Part shown: positions 19,039-28,656 of the stretch, piece after piece
How the letters are laid out: the number at the start of each line of letters is the position of its first letter
How positions within the stretch are numbered: position 1 is the first letter of the stretch
Assembly: GCF_900302485.1 (NCBI RefSeq)
Contig: NZ_OMOI01000002.1
Coordinates: 248,001 to 312,000 of the forward strand
Reading direction: 5' to 3'
From: Aliiroseovarius pelagivivens
GTDB lineage: Bacteria > Pseudomonadota > Alphaproteobacteria > Rhodobacterales > Rhodobacteraceae
DNA length: 64,000 bases
The notes under the pieces: generated by a model
What the model was told of the DNA's origin: nothing
Database searches by the model: none
Seen by the model: the letters and a program-made list of their open reading frames with translations, nothing else
Translations under genes and position numbers: made by a program

Positions 19039-19815
19039 TTACTTGTCGCGGAACTGCGGCTGACGCTTTTCGGTGAAGGCGGCCATACCCTCTTTCTGAT
19101 CTTCGGTCGCAAAGAGCGAATGGAAGACGCGGCGTTCGAACAGGATACCCTCGGTCAGCGGAAGCTGCTCGGCGCGATTCACGGTTTCTTTGATCGCCAT
19201 TACAGTGACCATCGACTTTTCAGCGATCTTGGCCGCTGCGGACATGGCTTCGTCCATCAGCTTTTTGGCGGGAACAACGCGGCTGACCAGCCCCGAACGC
19301 TCGGCCTCTTCTGCGTCCATGAAACGACCGGTCAGGTTCATGTCCATCGACTTGGCGCGACCAACCAGTTTGGTCAGACGCTGCGTGCCGCCCATACCGG
19401 CCATCACGCCCAGGTTCACCTCGGGCTGGCCAAACTTGGCGGTGTCCGACGCAATAATGAAGTCACACATCATGGCCAGCTCGCAACCGCCGCCCAGCGC
19501 ATAACCGGACACAGCAGCGATGATTGGCTTGCGAATGCGCATGATTGCGTCTTCTTCCGGGGTGAACAGGTCACCCGTGAATACGTCTACAAAGCTTTTC
19601 TCGGCCATCATCTTGATGTCGGCCCCGGCGGCGAACGCCTTTTCCGAGCCGGTGACGACGATGCAACGCACCTTGTCGTTGGCCTGCGCTTCAGCCAGCG
19701 CTTCGCCCAGTTCGCCCAGCAAGTCCAGGTTCAGAGCGTTCAGAGCGTCAGGCCGGTTCAGCTTGATCAGCGTCACATGATCTTCGGTTTCAACGATGAT
19801 GTTCTTATAGGCCAT
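19039..19815 (-). CDS. Enoyl-CoA hydratase (crotonase family)
   Basis: 258 residues from ATG at 19815 (MAYKNIIVETEDHVTLIKLN), the normal single-domain length, with AGGGGAA upstream. The oxyanion-hole and catalytic parts are intact: 'AFAAGADIKMM', 'ALGGGCELAMMCDFIIAS' and 'FGQPEVNLGVMAGMGGTQRL', giving both glutamates used by true hydratases. Hydrates trans-2-enoyl-CoA in fatty-acid or amino-acid breakdown. It stands alone, divergent from no beta-oxidation partner. Confidence 0.92.
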   Translation of the reverse strand: MAYKNIIVETEDHVTLIKLNRPDALNALNLDLLGELGEALAEAQANDKVRCIVVTGSEKAFAAGADIKMMAEKSFVDVFTGDLFTPEEDAIMRIRKPIIAAVSGYALGGGCELAMMCDFIIASDTAKFGQPEVNLGVMAGMGGTQRLTKLVGRAKSMDMNLTGRFMDAEEAERSGLVSRVVPAKKLMDEAMSAAAKIAEKSMVTVMAIKETVNRAEQLPLTEGILFERRVFHSLFATEDQKEGMAAFTEKRQPQFRDK

Positions 19816-19881
19816 GGTTCCCCTGCCTTGTGTAACGAGTGGTTGGAGCGGAGTCCTAACACGCCACCCCATTGGATCAAG

Positions 19882-20733
19882 CTATCTTTGGCATTGCGGG
19901 CAATAGAATGTCGAGCGCCCAGATTGTGTTATGCGGGCAATTTCGCCCGCGCATCCAGAAGTGACGCAACGTTCACCTTCGCGGCCATAGACGCGAAAAC
20001 TGTGTTGAAAATAACCCAAATCACCATCCGCCTGCCGGTAATCCTTCAATGATGACCCGCCGCTTTCGATGGCATCCGACAGCACTTCGCGAATGATCGG
20101 AACCAAACTGGCAACACGCTGTTTCGCAATTTTGCTGGCCTTACGCGCGGGGTGAATGCCAGCCCGGAACAGCACTTCGCAGACATATATGTTGCCTAGA
20201 CCCGCGATGATTCCCTGATCCAGCAGCGCCGATTTGATAGGAGAGTTCTTTGTCTGCAACGCCTCGATCAGGTACGATTCGTCGAACTGGTTGCCCAACG
20301 GCTCAGGGCCCAACACGCGGATCAGTTTGTGATCATCCAACGCCCCTGTCGGGCACAGATCCATCGCCCCAAACCGACGCGGATCGTTGAAGGTCACCCG
20401 CGCGCCGTTCTCAAGATCAAAGACCACATGGTCGTGCTTTTCTGGTGCAGGATGTTCGTGATGGAACTTCCCAAGCTTATGGCCCGAGATCAGCATCCGC
20501 CCCGACATGCCCAGATGCACGATCAAAGTTTCGTCCGTATCCAGATCCACCAACAGGTATTTCGACCGCCGCCCAAGCCGTTGCACCGTCGCCCCGGTCA
20601 GGCGTTCGGCCATGCGATCGGGAAACGGCCACCGCAACCCGTCTCGCCGTGTCTCGGCACGCCCAATACGCACACCCTCCATCACTGGCAGCAATCCGCG
20701 GCGTACTGTCTCGACCTCGGGTAATTCGGGCAT
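19882..20733 (-). CDS. mutM: Formamidopyrimidine-DNA glycosylase
   Basis: 283 residues starting [20 protein letters not shown], giving the catalytic Pro2 and Glu3 of Fpg. The C terminus carries the zinc finger '[20 protein letters not shown]' continuing to FYCPQCQR, with the DNA-contacting arginine. Removes 8-oxoguanine and ring-opened purines. Divergent from ubiE with a 74-base gap that must hold both promoters. Confidence 0.97.
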   Translation of the reverse strand: MPELPEVETVRRGLLPVMEGVRIGRAETRRDGLRWPFPDRMAERLTGATVQRLGRRSKYLLVDLDTDETLIVHLGMSGRMLISGHKLGKFHHEHPAPEKHDHVVFDLENGARVTFNDPRRFGAMDLCPTGALDDHKLIRVLGPEPLGNQFDESYLIEALQTKNSPIKSALLDQGIIAGLGNIYVCEVLFRAGIHPARKASKIAKQRVASLVPIIREVLSDAIESGGSSLKDYRQADGDLGYFQHSFRVYGREGERCVTSGCAGEIARITQSGRSTFYCPQCQR

Positions 20734-20807
20734 GTTGAAAGCCTCTCCATTGTGCGTCCCTTACTGTCACGATATGAGGGATCAACCGCAAGAAGCGAGT
20801 ATGCCCA

Positions 20808-21560
20808 ATGAGCACGTCAGACAACCGCACCACGCATTTCGGGTTCAAAACCGTGAACGAGGACGACAAGGCCGGAATGGTCCATGGCGTCTTTACCAAT
20901 GTGGCCTCGAAATACGACATTATGAACGATGTCATGTCCGTGGGCATCCACCGCGTCTGGAAGGACGCGATGATGGACTGGCTGACCCCGCGCGATGGTC
21001 AGCGCCTTCTGGATGTGGCTGGGGGAACCGGCGATGTCTCGTTCCGCTTTTTGGGGCGTGCGCCGGGCGCTGAAGCCGTCGTTCTGGACATGACGGAAAG
21101 CATGCTGGTCGAAGGCAGCCAACGGGCCGAAGCCTCGCACCTTGCCGATCATCTAGACTGGGTCGTCGGCGACGCCATGGCCCTGCCCTTCGAAGACAAC
21201 AGCTTTGATCGCTACACGATCAGCTTCGGCATCCGCAACGTGACCCGCATCCCGGACGCGTTGAAAGAAGCCTATCGCGTGCTGAAACCCGGCGGACGTC
21301 TGATGGTGTTGGAATTCAGTCAGCTTCCCGATGAAGGCATGCAAAAGCTCTATGACCTTTATTCCTTCAACGTTATCCCCAAGATGGGGCAGCTAATCGC
21401 AGGCGACGCGGACAGCTATCAGTATCTGGTGGAGTCGATCCGAAAGTTCCCCGATCAGGAAACCTTCGCCCGCATGATCCGCGAGGCCGGGTTTGAAAAC
21501 GTGAAGTATCGCAACCTGTCTTTGGGCATTGCGGCCCTGCATTCGGGGTGGAAAATCTAA
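20808..21560 (+). CDS. ubiE: Demethylmenaquinone/2-methoxy-benzoquinol C-methyltransferase
   Basis: 250 residues. The SAM-binding motif '[18 protein letters not shown]' and the UbiE signatures '[20 protein letters not shown]' and 'RLMVLEFSQ' are clear, and the ending '[14 protein letters not shown]' is typical. Performs the C-methylation of ubiquinone synthesis. One base separates its stop from the ubiB start, so the two are cotranscribed. Confidence 0.96.
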   Translation: MSTSDNRTTHFGFKTVNEDDKAGMVHGVFTNVASKYDIMNDVMSVGIHRVWKDAMMDWLTPRDGQRLLDVAGGTGDVSFRFLGRAPGAEAVVLDMTESMLVEGSQRAEASHLADHLDWVVGDAMALPFEDNSFDRYTISFGIRNVTRIPDALKEAYRVLKPGGRLMVLEFSQLPDEGMQKLYDLYSFNVIPKMGQLIAGDADSYQYLVESIRKFPDQETFARMIREAGFENVKYRNLSLGIAALHSGWKI

Positions 21561-21561
21561 G

Positions 21562-23091
21562 ATGCGTGGTCCTCACAACATCTGGCGCCTGATCCGAACC
21601 GGCGCAACCTTCCAGCGCACCGGCGCAATGGGCGTCGTGCTGGACGCGATGAAGGCCCCTCCGTCGGTCCGCGTTGCGGCCCACGTTGTTGGGTGGCCCT
21701 TTGCTTGGCTTGGCAAAAAGGGCGATCCAACACTGCCCCCGGTCACCCGCGCGATCACAGCGCTTGGCCCCGCCTATATCAAGTTTGGCCAGATCCTATC
21801 GACACGACCAGATGTGGTCGGTCCCGAGTTGGCGGACCAGCTTCAGTATCTGCAAGATAAACTGCCCCCGTTTGATCAGGCCATCGCCCGACGCATGATC
21901 GAAAAAGAGCTTGGGATTGATATCGACCAGGTGTTTTCCGAGTTCTCGGAACCGGTCGCCGCAGCCTCGATCGCGCAAGTACATAAGGCGCGACTGGCCG
22001 AAACTGGCGAATCTGTTGCCGTCAAAGTTCTGCGTCCCGGCATCGAACGCGCCTTCCGCACCGATATTGACGCCTTCCACTTCTCGGCCCGCGTGATCGA
22101 GATGTTGTTGCCGTCGACCCGCCGGCTGCGCCCCACCGATGTGGTCGAGCACTTTGAAACCACCGTGATGGGAGAGCTGGACCTGCGCCTTGAAAGCGCA
22201 TCCGCCAGTGAATTTGCCGAAAACACAGCTAAGGACGAAGGCTTTGTCGTTCCTGAAGTGAATTGGGGGCTGTCCGGCCGGACCGTGATGACCCTTGGCT
22301 GGGGCGAAGGCATTCCGGCCAATGACCTCGAGACCATCCGCGCCTCGGGTCTGGACATGCACCGGTTGGGCGAGCGCGTGCTGCAATTGTTCCTGTCCCA
22401 TGCACTGCGCGACGGTCTGTTTCACGGTGACATGCATCAGGGCAACCTGAAATTTGCCGCCAACGGCGACATCATTGCCGTGGACTTTGGCATCATGGGG
22501 CGGATCGACGAATACACCCGCCGCGTCTATGCCGAGATCCTCTATGGCTTCATCACCCGCAACTATCGCCGCGTCGCCGAAGTGCATTTCGAAGCTGGGT
22601 ACGTCCCCGCTGACCGCGATGTCGAGGAATTCGCCCGTGCCCTACGCGCTGTGGGCGAGCCGATTTTCGGGATGAACGCCACGCAGATTTCGATGGGGCG
22701 CCTGCTGGCGTATCTCTTTGAAGTGACCGAGAAGTTCGGCATGGAAACCCGCACCGAACTGATCTTGTTGCAACGGACCATGGTTGTGGTCGAAGGGGTC
22801 GCGCGGTCGCTGTCTCCGGATATCAACATCTGGAAAGTCGCAAAGCCCGTGGTGGAAAGCTATATCTCGAATTCGATCGGGCCGAAGGCTCTGTTGCAGG
22901 ATCTGGTGCTCACCGCACGCGTTCTGGCCCGCTTTGGTCCGCGCCTACCAGAACTGGCCGAGGCCGCTCTGATCCGCCAATCCGAAGCACATGTGGAAAA
23001 CGACCGAGCCCGTCCCTTGCGCGCGATGAGCTATGTTGCTGTGGGTGGCGGCCTTGCTTTGGCAGCGGTTTGGGTCTCAACCCTGCTCTGA
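21562..23091 (+). CDS. ubiB: UbiB, ABC1/ADCK-family atypical kinase-ATPase for ubiquinone synthesis
   Basis: 509 residues from ATG at 21562 (MRGPHNIWRLIRTG), two bases after the ubiE stop; the longer start at 21529 would lie inside ubiE. The KxGQ motif appears as 'YIKFGQILSTRPD', followed by 'AAASIAQVHKA', 'VKVLRPG', 'HGDMHQGNL' and 'VDFGIMG'. A hydrophobic C terminus anchors it in the membrane. Its 3' end overlaps the opposite-strand kinase gene by 15 bases. Confidence 0.95.
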   Translation: MRGPHNIWRLIRTGATFQRTGAMGVVLDAMKAPPSVRVAAHVVGWPFAWLGKKGDPTLPPVTRAITALGPAYIKFGQILSTRPDVVGPELADQLQYLQDKLPPFDQAIARRMIEKELGIDIDQVFSEFSEPVAAASIAQVHKARLAETGESVAVKVLRPGIERAFRTDIDAFHFSARVIEMLLPSTRRLRPTDVVEHFETTVMGELDLRLESASASEFAENTAKDEGFVVPEVNWGLSGRTVMTLGWGEGIPANDLETIRASGLDMHRLGERVLQLFLSHALRDGLFHGDMHQGNLKFAANGDIIAVDFGIMGRIDEYTRRVYAEILYGFITRNYRRVAEVHFEAGYVPADRDVEEFARALRAVGEPIFGMNATQISMGRLLAYLFEVTEKFGMETRTELILLQRTMVVVEGVARSLSPDINIWKVAKPVVESYISNSIGPKALLQDLVLTARVLARFGPRLPELAEAALIRQSEAHVENDRARPLRAMSYVAVGGGLALAAVWVSTLL

Positions 23092-23988
23092 CGCGCGGCG
23101 CTCCAACTCTGCAACCCCGCGATAGGCCGCGTCCCCGTGCGCTGCTTTCCAATGACAATAGCACGCCATGCGCCAATGAAAGAGCGGCGCAAGCGCCCTG
23201 TAGCGTGCTGCGCCGACGGGATCCCCCCCAGCGCTGACATAAGCCGTTAGAAACGCCGATTGTTCCTCGGATGAAAGGGGCCGGTTGCCATAGAGAACTT
23301 GCATCGCAGGGGACAGAAAGATCGCAATATCTCCTGCTGGATCCCCGATCGTCGGGCACTGCCAGTCAATCAGTCGCAATCCACTTTCAGCGGCCACGAT
23401 ATTGCCCGGCACAATATCACCATGCAAAAGGCGTCGGGTTGCGGCAGGCAGATCATTCGGCACTTGCGGCGGAGGCGTCAGTCTGATGCCTGTTGCCTCT
23501 CCCATTGCACAAGTCTCGGCAATCAGTGTGACAGGCGATGTGATCGTCTCGGGCAATCCTTCGGGGGCATTCGTCCGGTGAAGCCTGGCCATTAAACGCG
23601 CCACGTCCTCGACGGCTCCGGACCATGGCATACCATCGACATGTCGATACAGAACGCTTGCGCCCAGCGCGCTGTCCAGAAACGCAACAAAGTCGGGGGC
23701 TAAGCCTGTGCCTGCCAAATGCTTGAGGACCAACGCCTCGCGCGTGCCGTCATTGGAAAAAAGAGGCGTCGCCGCCGCCTCGTTATACAGCTTGCACACA
23801 AGGTCGTGTGACATGTCATCTGATGTGATGCGCCAAACCGGATTGCTGCGCCCGCCCAGAAGACGGGACCAGTTGGCATGCTTGGACACATGCCCCTCTT
23901 CCTGCCAGATCAAGGACAGCGATTGCTGCAACCTGTCGTGTTCCAACGCTCCAGTCGGGTGCATCATCATGTCGTCGCGCAAAGTCAT
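23077..23988 (-). CDS. Aminoglycoside phosphotransferase/choline kinase-family protein
   Basis: 303 residues. The kinase-like fold is shown by 'RRLLHGDIVPGNIVAAESGL', the catalytic loop with D and N, and 'RLIDWQCPTIGDPAGDIAIF', the metal-binding aspartate. The N-terminal 'LLGGRSNPVWRI' resembles the nucleotide-binding start of thiamine or choline kinases. It probably phosphorylates a small hydroxyl compound; an antibiotic-resistance role is not implied. Converges on ubiB with a 15-base overlap. Confidence 0.8.
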   Translation of the reverse strand: MTLRDDMMMHPTGALEHDRLQQSLSLIWQEEGHVSKHANWSRLLGGRSNPVWRITSDDMSHDLVCKLYNEAAATPLFSNDGTREALVLKHLAGTGLAPDFVAFLDSALGASVLYRHVDGMPWSGAVEDVARLMARLHRTNAPEGLPETITSPVTLIAETCAMGEATGIRLTPPPQVPNDLPAATRRLLHGDIVPGNIVAAESGLRLIDWQCPTIGDPAGDIAIFLSPAMQVLYGNRPLSSEEQSAFLTAYVSAGGDPVGAARYRALAPLFHWRMACYCHWKAAHGDAAYRGVAELERRASEQG

Positions 23989-24024
23989 GCAACCTGTATA
24001 ACCCGGGCCTTAGGCGACGAAAAC

Positions 24025-24705
24025 TCATTCAGCGGCTTCACGCAGGGCGGAAACGGCATCAGCCGTCACCCTTTCACCGCTTTCCAGCACCAGCCACAGC
24101 TGACCACCACTGTTCTGCGTTTCCACAATCCTGCCATAGCTCTCCATCGGATCGGTCGATAGGTGCTTCCCATTGCTGCGGCTGGTCAGCTCAAATGAAT
24201 AAACACCGTAGGGCAGCCCGTTGCCGTTTCCATCCTCTCCATTCCACTCCACCGGATCGGTCGAAACCGGAAGGGGCTTACTGTCCACAATGATGCCTTC
24301 GGCATTCTTCACCACCAAGATGACCTCGTCTGCGGCGGCAACCGGGTTTGGGGACAGCGTGATGGGGTCACCATCAAATTGAACCGGGGCGGCCACACGC
24401 GCTTCCTTTCCGACCCAATCTGCGATGTCCGACATACCCATCAAACCCAACTGTACACCCATGTTTTTCAACAGATCATTGGTGCGTACCTGCTGCTCGA
24501 CCCCAGAGAATGTTGCCAGCTGGACGGCATAGTCCGATGATTCAATCGGGTTTAACGGATCCTGGTTTTCCATTTGGGCCGTCAACATCACCAAGAATGT
24601 CTCGAAATCGGACGAGATCACGGGCCCATCCGAGGCAGAGGCCTGTGTGTAGTTTGCCGCAGGAGCCGTTAGCGCTGCTGGCATGGCTGTTGGGGTGACG
24701 TTCAT
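24025..24705 (-). CDS. flgD: Flagellar hook capping protein FlgD
   Basis: 226 residues from ATG at 24705 (MNVTPTAMPAALTAPAANYT), with GAGGAGC upstream. The FlgD N-terminal signature 'FETFLVMLTAQMENQDPLNP' followed by 'ESSDYAVQLATFSGVEQQ' is unmistakable, and a FlgD Ig-like region follows ('GNGLPYGVYSFELTSRSNGK'). Caps the growing hook. It follows fliK by 11 bases. Confidence 0.95.
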   Translation of the reverse strand: MNVTPTAMPAALTAPAANYTQASASDGPVISSDFETFLVMLTAQMENQDPLNPIESSDYAVQLATFSGVEQQVRTNDLLKNMGVQLGLMGMSDIADWVGKEARVAAPVQFDGDPITLSPNPVAAADEVILVVKNAEGIIVDSKPLPVSTDPVEWNGEDGNGNGLPYGVYSFELTSRSNGKHLSTDPMESYGRIVETQNSGGQLWLVLESGERVTADAVSALREAAE

Positions 24706-24715
24706 GCTGTGCTCC

Positions 24716-26350
24716 TCACACTCGTATATCCACACCTGCACGATCAGCCACGCTTAGGATGATCGGCGTAATGTTATCTGGTCCACCTGAAAGGTCGGGT
24801 TGTTGTTCATTTGAAGGTCTGGCCGAGCCGTCGTCTGAGAAAGACTCGCCTCCTTCACCAGATGTTTGCTGCTGAAAAGTGAAACTCACATTCGGCATGC
24901 CAAATGCGCGCATTTCTTGTGCCAGCTGATCGATGTGCCGTCGCATCAGATCCAGCGTGTCAGGCCTTTCAAAGCTAAGCGTGACGTGCATGGCAGAACC
25001 TTCTGACTGGAAGGACATACGCAAACGTCCGAGCTCCTCAGGGCTGAGTGTCAGTTCGATCGGGCGATCCGGCTGCTGCCGTATGATCTCTGTGATCTGC
25101 GTCGGGATCATACGCGGTACATCCAGGCCGCGAGTGATCGTGGCCGGTTTTAAATCACTTGAAGAGGTAGTCACGTGCTCGACCATCCGGAATCCAGTTT
25201 CGTCGGCAGGTGTGTGCTCGGCCTCTTGCGCTGTTACTGGCATCAAGGGTGTGGAAGTCAAAGGCAAAGAGACTGATCTGGCCGCGTCCGGACTGTACAA
25301 GGACCTCACGCCGAGTTCTGGCACAGCGTTAGAAACGGGGGCGGTGAACGCCGACTTTTCGGGCTGGTTTGTCGAACTCCACAGCCTCTCGACCACGTTT
25401 CCAGAAGGTTTGTGTGTATCGTTCTGCTCGTCCTTCGGTTCAATTGATTCTGGCATCACAACCGATGTGCTGTGCAGAGGGCGATCAGTTTCCGCTGGCA
25501 GATTTACGGTTTGGCTAGGTTCGTCGACAATCGGTCCGGATTCCAGAACCTTAGCAACAACCGCGGCAATAGCCGGGTTAGGAGCGCGTCCAAGCTGGGG
25601 GGCGGCATCGGTCAACACATGCGATTGGGCAACTGTTGGATCAGTATGTAAAACCCGATCCGAGGAAGCCTCTGCAAAAGCTTGTTCAATGAACGGCCAC
25701 GCTGCCTCGGCTTGCGCACGATGAGGTTCAGCGGGTTTTGGGGCCTGCTCGCCTGGCACCACAGACCCGGCAACGGGCTCCTCCGTCAACAACGTTGCCG
25801 CCAATATTGGCATCTCTGCCTCCGTAAATTTCGGCTGCGCTTCTCCCGTTGATTCTGGTACTTCGACTGGTCCCACGAGCCGACCGGGCGGAACATTTCC
25901 CCAAGCCGTTAGCTGCACGGAATCCGGTTCTGAGTTCACGCCTCCCGTTTCGGGTGAATTCCGATCCAGGGGCTTCGATGATACAACCACGTCTACGTCT
26001 TCCTGAATGGCGGGATCACCCATTCTCTTGATCGACACCGCGGTTACTGGAAACTCCGCGCGCGCTCTACCAACAGGGTTGGGTGTGGTTACAGCCAACT
26101 CGGACGGCTCCATCAGAGGAGCGTGCTCCGTTTCTTTCTGACCCTCAGAAACCTGCTCATCGCCCACAAGGTTAGCATCTGATTCTGCCGGCAGTTCCAC
26201 TCTGGTCACCAACGGATCTATCTGGGCCAAAAACACCATATCGAAAGGCGTCGCCAGTGACCCGGCCGCCGCGCCCAAATCCTCACTTGGGATCTGAAGC
26301 TCACGTCCTGTCTGCCCTAAATGAAGGGAAAGGAGTTGTGCAATTTGCAT
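24716..26350 (-). CDS. fliK: Flagellar hook-length control protein FliK
   Basis: 544 residues. The first 400 are low-complexity, rich in Pro, Glu, Thr and Val, as in FliK proteins, where length sets hook length. Around residues 410-500 is the conserved Flg_hook domain, 'RPIELTLSPEELGRLRMSFQ' and 'MRAFGMPNVSFTFQQQ'. Secreted and interacts with the export gate to switch substrate class. Paired with flgD, as expected since both control hook assembly. Divergent from the rod-binding gene. Confidence 0.88.
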   Translation of the reverse strand: MQIAQLLSLHLGQTGRELQIPSEDLGAAAGSLATPFDMVFLAQIDPLVTRVELPAESDANLVGDEQVSEGQKETEHAPLMEPSELAVTTPNPVGRARAEFPVTAVSIKRMGDPAIQEDVDVVVSSKPLDRNSPETGGVNSEPDSVQLTAWGNVPPGRLVGPVEVPESTGEAQPKFTEAEMPILAATLLTEEPVAGSVVPGEQAPKPAEPHRAQAEAAWPFIEQAFAEASSDRVLHTDPTVAQSHVLTDAAPQLGRAPNPAIAAVVAKVLESGPIVDEPSQTVNLPAETDRPLHSTSVVMPESIEPKDEQNDTHKPSGNVVERLWSSTNQPEKSAFTAPVSNAVPELGVRSLYSPDAARSVSLPLTSTPLMPVTAQEAEHTPADETGFRMVEHVTTSSSDLKPATITRGLDVPRMIPTQITEIIRQQPDRPIELTLSPEELGRLRMSFQSEGSAMHVTLSFERPDTLDLMRRHIDQLAQEMRAFGMPNVSFTFQQQTSGEGGESFSDDGSARPSNEQQPDLSGGPDNITPIILSVADRAGVDIRV

Positions 26351-26468
26351 GTGTTCCGTCCGGGAGTTCTGCCTCGGTTGAACACAGGTTTGCAGACGGG
26401 AATTACCAAATCTTTACCGCTGACTGCGATAGTTGGAAAAACTGTGACCAATTTGAAAGGTCGAAACC

Positions 26469-26765
26469 ATGGATCCTGTTTCAGGTGTATCGACACCCCT
26501 CACTACGCAAAAATCGACCATAACGGACGCAGACAACCCGCTTTGGGATGCCGCGAAGGCGCTTGAAGCAAGCTTTCTGTCCGAAATGCTGAAGTCAGCC
26601 GGAATCGGCAAAACACCCGACAGTTTCGGCGGAGGAATCGGAGAGGACCAGTTCGCTTCGTTCCTGCGCCAAGAACAGGCCCGCAGCATGGTCGACAACG
26701 GTGGAATCGGGCTTGCTCAATCCCTTTTCGAAGCACTGAAGGAACAATCAGATGTACAACGTTAA
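26469..26765 (+). CDS. Rod-binding protein (FlgJ N-terminal domain only)
   Basis: 98 residues with the FlgJ rod-binding pattern 'AKALEASFLSEMLKSAGIGK' and 'GIGEDQFASFLRQEQARSMV'. The muramidase half of enteric FlgJ is absent, as is usual in alphaproteobacteria, so wall cutting must be done by another enzyme. AAAGGTCG precedes the ATG. Its end overlaps the next gene by 14 bases. Confidence 0.85.
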   Translation: MDPVSGVSTPLTTQKSTITDADNPLWDAAKALEASFLSEMLKSAGIGKTPDSFGGGIGEDQFASFLRQEQARSMVDNGGIGLAQSLFEALKEQSDVQR

Positions 26766-27087
26766 AGCTCTGCTCACCCTGCTCGAGGATGAACGCAGGA
26801 TGATTCTGAACGGCGACCTTCACGATCTACCCAAACTGGCCGAAGCTAAAGTTGACGCTCTAACACAGCTTGGGCAACACGCGGTCACACAACAGCAGAT
26901 TGCGCATCTTCAAGCCATGACCGTACGCAATCAAAGCCTGTTAACAGCGGCTGCAAATGGCATTCGCTCTGCACGCAAACGGCTCGACGCTATTCGCAAT
27001 CGAGAGCAGGGGGTCAAGACCTATACATGTACAGGTGCATCTCGTGTTCTTTCGCCTACGCCCTCGAGCTTTGAGAAGCGTGCGTGA
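26752..27087 (+). CDS. FlgN-like flagellar chaperone candidate
   Basis: 111 residues, mostly helical, with a coiled-coil pattern ('LLTLLEDERRMILNGDLHDL' and 'LAEAKVDALTQLGQ'). Size, helical content and its place after the rod-binding gene and before fliC fit a FlgN-type chaperone for hook-filament junction proteins. There is no diagnostic motif, so this is a context-based call. Confidence 0.5.
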   Translation: MYNVKALLTLLEDERRMILNGDLHDLPKLAEAKVDALTQLGQHAVTQQQIAHLQAMTVRNQSLLTAAANGIRSARKRLDAIRNREQGVKTYTCTGASRVLSPTPSSFEKRA

Positions 27088-27190
27088 ACACCTCAGTTTA
27101 GTTCAACTTGTATGAAATCTGACCTGCGAGATTCAGTATTCGTTCAGAGTTTCCACTGCAGTTTCACCTTGCATCCAGACGGGTGGCGCA

Positions 27191-27198
27191 GCCGATCA
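27191..27198 (+). promoter_or_regulatory. Possible sigma-28 -10 element of fliC
   Basis: GCCGATCA differs by one base from the FliA -10 consensus GCCGATAA and stands 95 bases before the flagellin start. No good TAAAGTTT-like -35 is seen 11 bases upstream, so the call is weak. Confidence 0.3.
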
Positions 27199-27258
27199 AA
27201 ATGGCTTGCAGATGTCAGAAGGCAACGACTTCCCGTGTGAATCGGGGTCATGGAAATA

Positions 27259-27271
27259 GGCGCGAAGCGCC
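27259..27271 (+). promoter_or_regulatory. Hairpin in the fliC 5' leader (possible FlbT site)
   Basis: GGCGC-GAA-GCGCC forms a perfect five-base-pair stem just upstream of the AAGGG ribosome-binding site. FlbT controls flagellin messages through their 5' leader in Caulobacter, and flbT is encoded 1.5 kb downstream here. Confidence 0.4.
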
Positions 27272-27292
27272 ATAGATTGAAGGGAATACAAA

Positions 27293-28585
27293 ATGTCCAG
27301 CATTCTGACCAACAACAGCGCAATGGTGGCGCTTCAAACGCTGAAATCAATCAACTCGAACCTTGCCAGCACCCAAGCCGAAATCTCGACGGGCAAAGCG
27401 GTCGGTTCGGCCAAGGACAATTCTGCCGTCTGGGCAATTTCGAAAGTAATGGAAGCCGACGTGAAAGGTTTCAAAGGAATCTCGGAAAGCCTGTCGCTTG
27501 GGGAAAGCACAGTTGCGGTGGCCCGTCAGGCATCGGAAACTGTGACTGACCTTCTGACCGAAATCAAAGGCAAGATTGTTGCGGCTCAAGAAGACAACGT
27601 GGATCGTGCCAAGATCCAGACCGACATTGTCGCACTGCGCGACCAGATCACTTCGGTCGTTGGGGCTGCACAGTTCAATGGCTTGAACCTTGTTGACGGC
27701 TCGCAATCCGGCACGAACTCAAATGGCAGTGTCGGCGTTGACGTTTTGTCGTCGCTCGACCGCAAGGCCGATGGTTCTGTGGTAACCAGCTCCATTGGCG
27801 TTGATGCGCAGAACCTCTCGTTGACCGCAGGCACGGATCTTGCAGCGGCGGCCGCATCAGTTGGCACTGATACAGGCACAGCTGGGGTGATTGATGCCAA
27901 TGATGGCGGCACAAACGACTCGATCACTCTAGATACGTTTGCCTTCCTGGACACTTCCGGTGGTGCAACCGCCACTGAAGCCGTCCTTCCCAACGCGGCA
28001 GGTGTCGACACGGCTGTGAATACCGGCATGGTTGTCGGTGACCAGCTGTCACTGACAGTCGGTTCGGTCCAAGGAAGCTATGTCGTGAAAGAAGGTGACA
28101 CCGCCGAGTCGGTCGTCGCTGGAATGAAGAATGCCATGGTGGCAGCAGGGATGGATAGCAGCGCCCTAACCATGGACATCGATACCAACGCCGGCCAACT
28201 GGTCATCACCAACGAAACCAACGCAGACATTGCTTTCTCGTTTGAAGCAACCCGTGGTTCGGGTGGCCTGTCCGGTCTTGGTACCATTGATGTGTCAACC
28301 TCGTCTGGCGCTGATGCAGCCTTGGGCGCCATCGAGAACATGATCCAAACGTCTATCGACGCCTCGGCTTCTTTTGGCTCGGTCGAGGGCCGGATCGAAA
28401 TCCAGTCGGACTTCGTCGGCAAACTGTCCGACTCGCTGAAGTCGGGGATTGGTGCTTTGGTTGACGCTGACATGGAGGCCGCCTCGGCCAAACTTCAGGC
28501 ACTGCAGGTTCAGCAACAGCTTGGAACACAGGCACTGTCGATCGCCAATCAGGCACCGCAGAACATCCTGTCGCTGTTCCGCTAA
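27293..28585 (+). CDS. fliC: Flagellin
   Basis: 430 residues. The N-terminal D0/D1 region is 'SSILTNNSAMVALQTLKSIN' followed by 'STGKAVGSAKDNSAVWAIS'; the C-terminal D1/D0 region ends 'LQVQQQLGTQALSIANQAPQ' and NILSLFR. The centre (about residues 150-330) is a variable, Thr/Ala/Asp-rich surface domain. Main filament subunit, exported by the flagellar type III system. Has its own leader and a downstream hairpin, so it is probably transcribed strongly on its own. Confidence 0.97.
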   Translation: MSSILTNNSAMVALQTLKSINSNLASTQAEISTGKAVGSAKDNSAVWAISKVMEADVKGFKGISESLSLGESTVAVARQASETVTDLLTEIKGKIVAAQEDNVDRAKIQTDIVALRDQITSVVGAAQFNGLNLVDGSQSGTNSNGSVGVDVLSSLDRKADGSVVTSSIGVDAQNLSLTAGTDLAAAAASVGTDTGTAGVIDANDGGTNDSITLDTFAFLDTSGGATATEAVLPNAAGVDTAVNTGMVVGDQLSLTVGSVQGSYVVKEGDTAESVVAGMKNAMVAAGMDSSALTMDIDTNAGQLVITNETNADIAFSFEATRGSGGLSGLGTIDVSTSSGADAALGAIENMIQTSIDASASFGSVEGRIEIQSDFVGKLSDSLKSGIGALVDADMEAASAKLQALQVQQQLGTQALSIANQAPQNILSLFR

Positions 28586-28592
28586 AGGAACT

Positions 28593-28630
28593 GGAGGGTG
28601 CCAAAATGGCGCCCTCCGCCTTGCCCTTTT
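28593..28630 (+). terminator. Terminator-like hairpin after fliC
   Basis: GGAGGGTGCC and GGCGCCCTCC pair over ten bases (one G-T pair) around AAAAT. A CTTTT run follows eight bases later. Fits partial termination between fliC and flaF. Confidence 0.6.
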
Positions 28631-28656
28631 AAATTTCGTTACCGGAAGGAAATACC

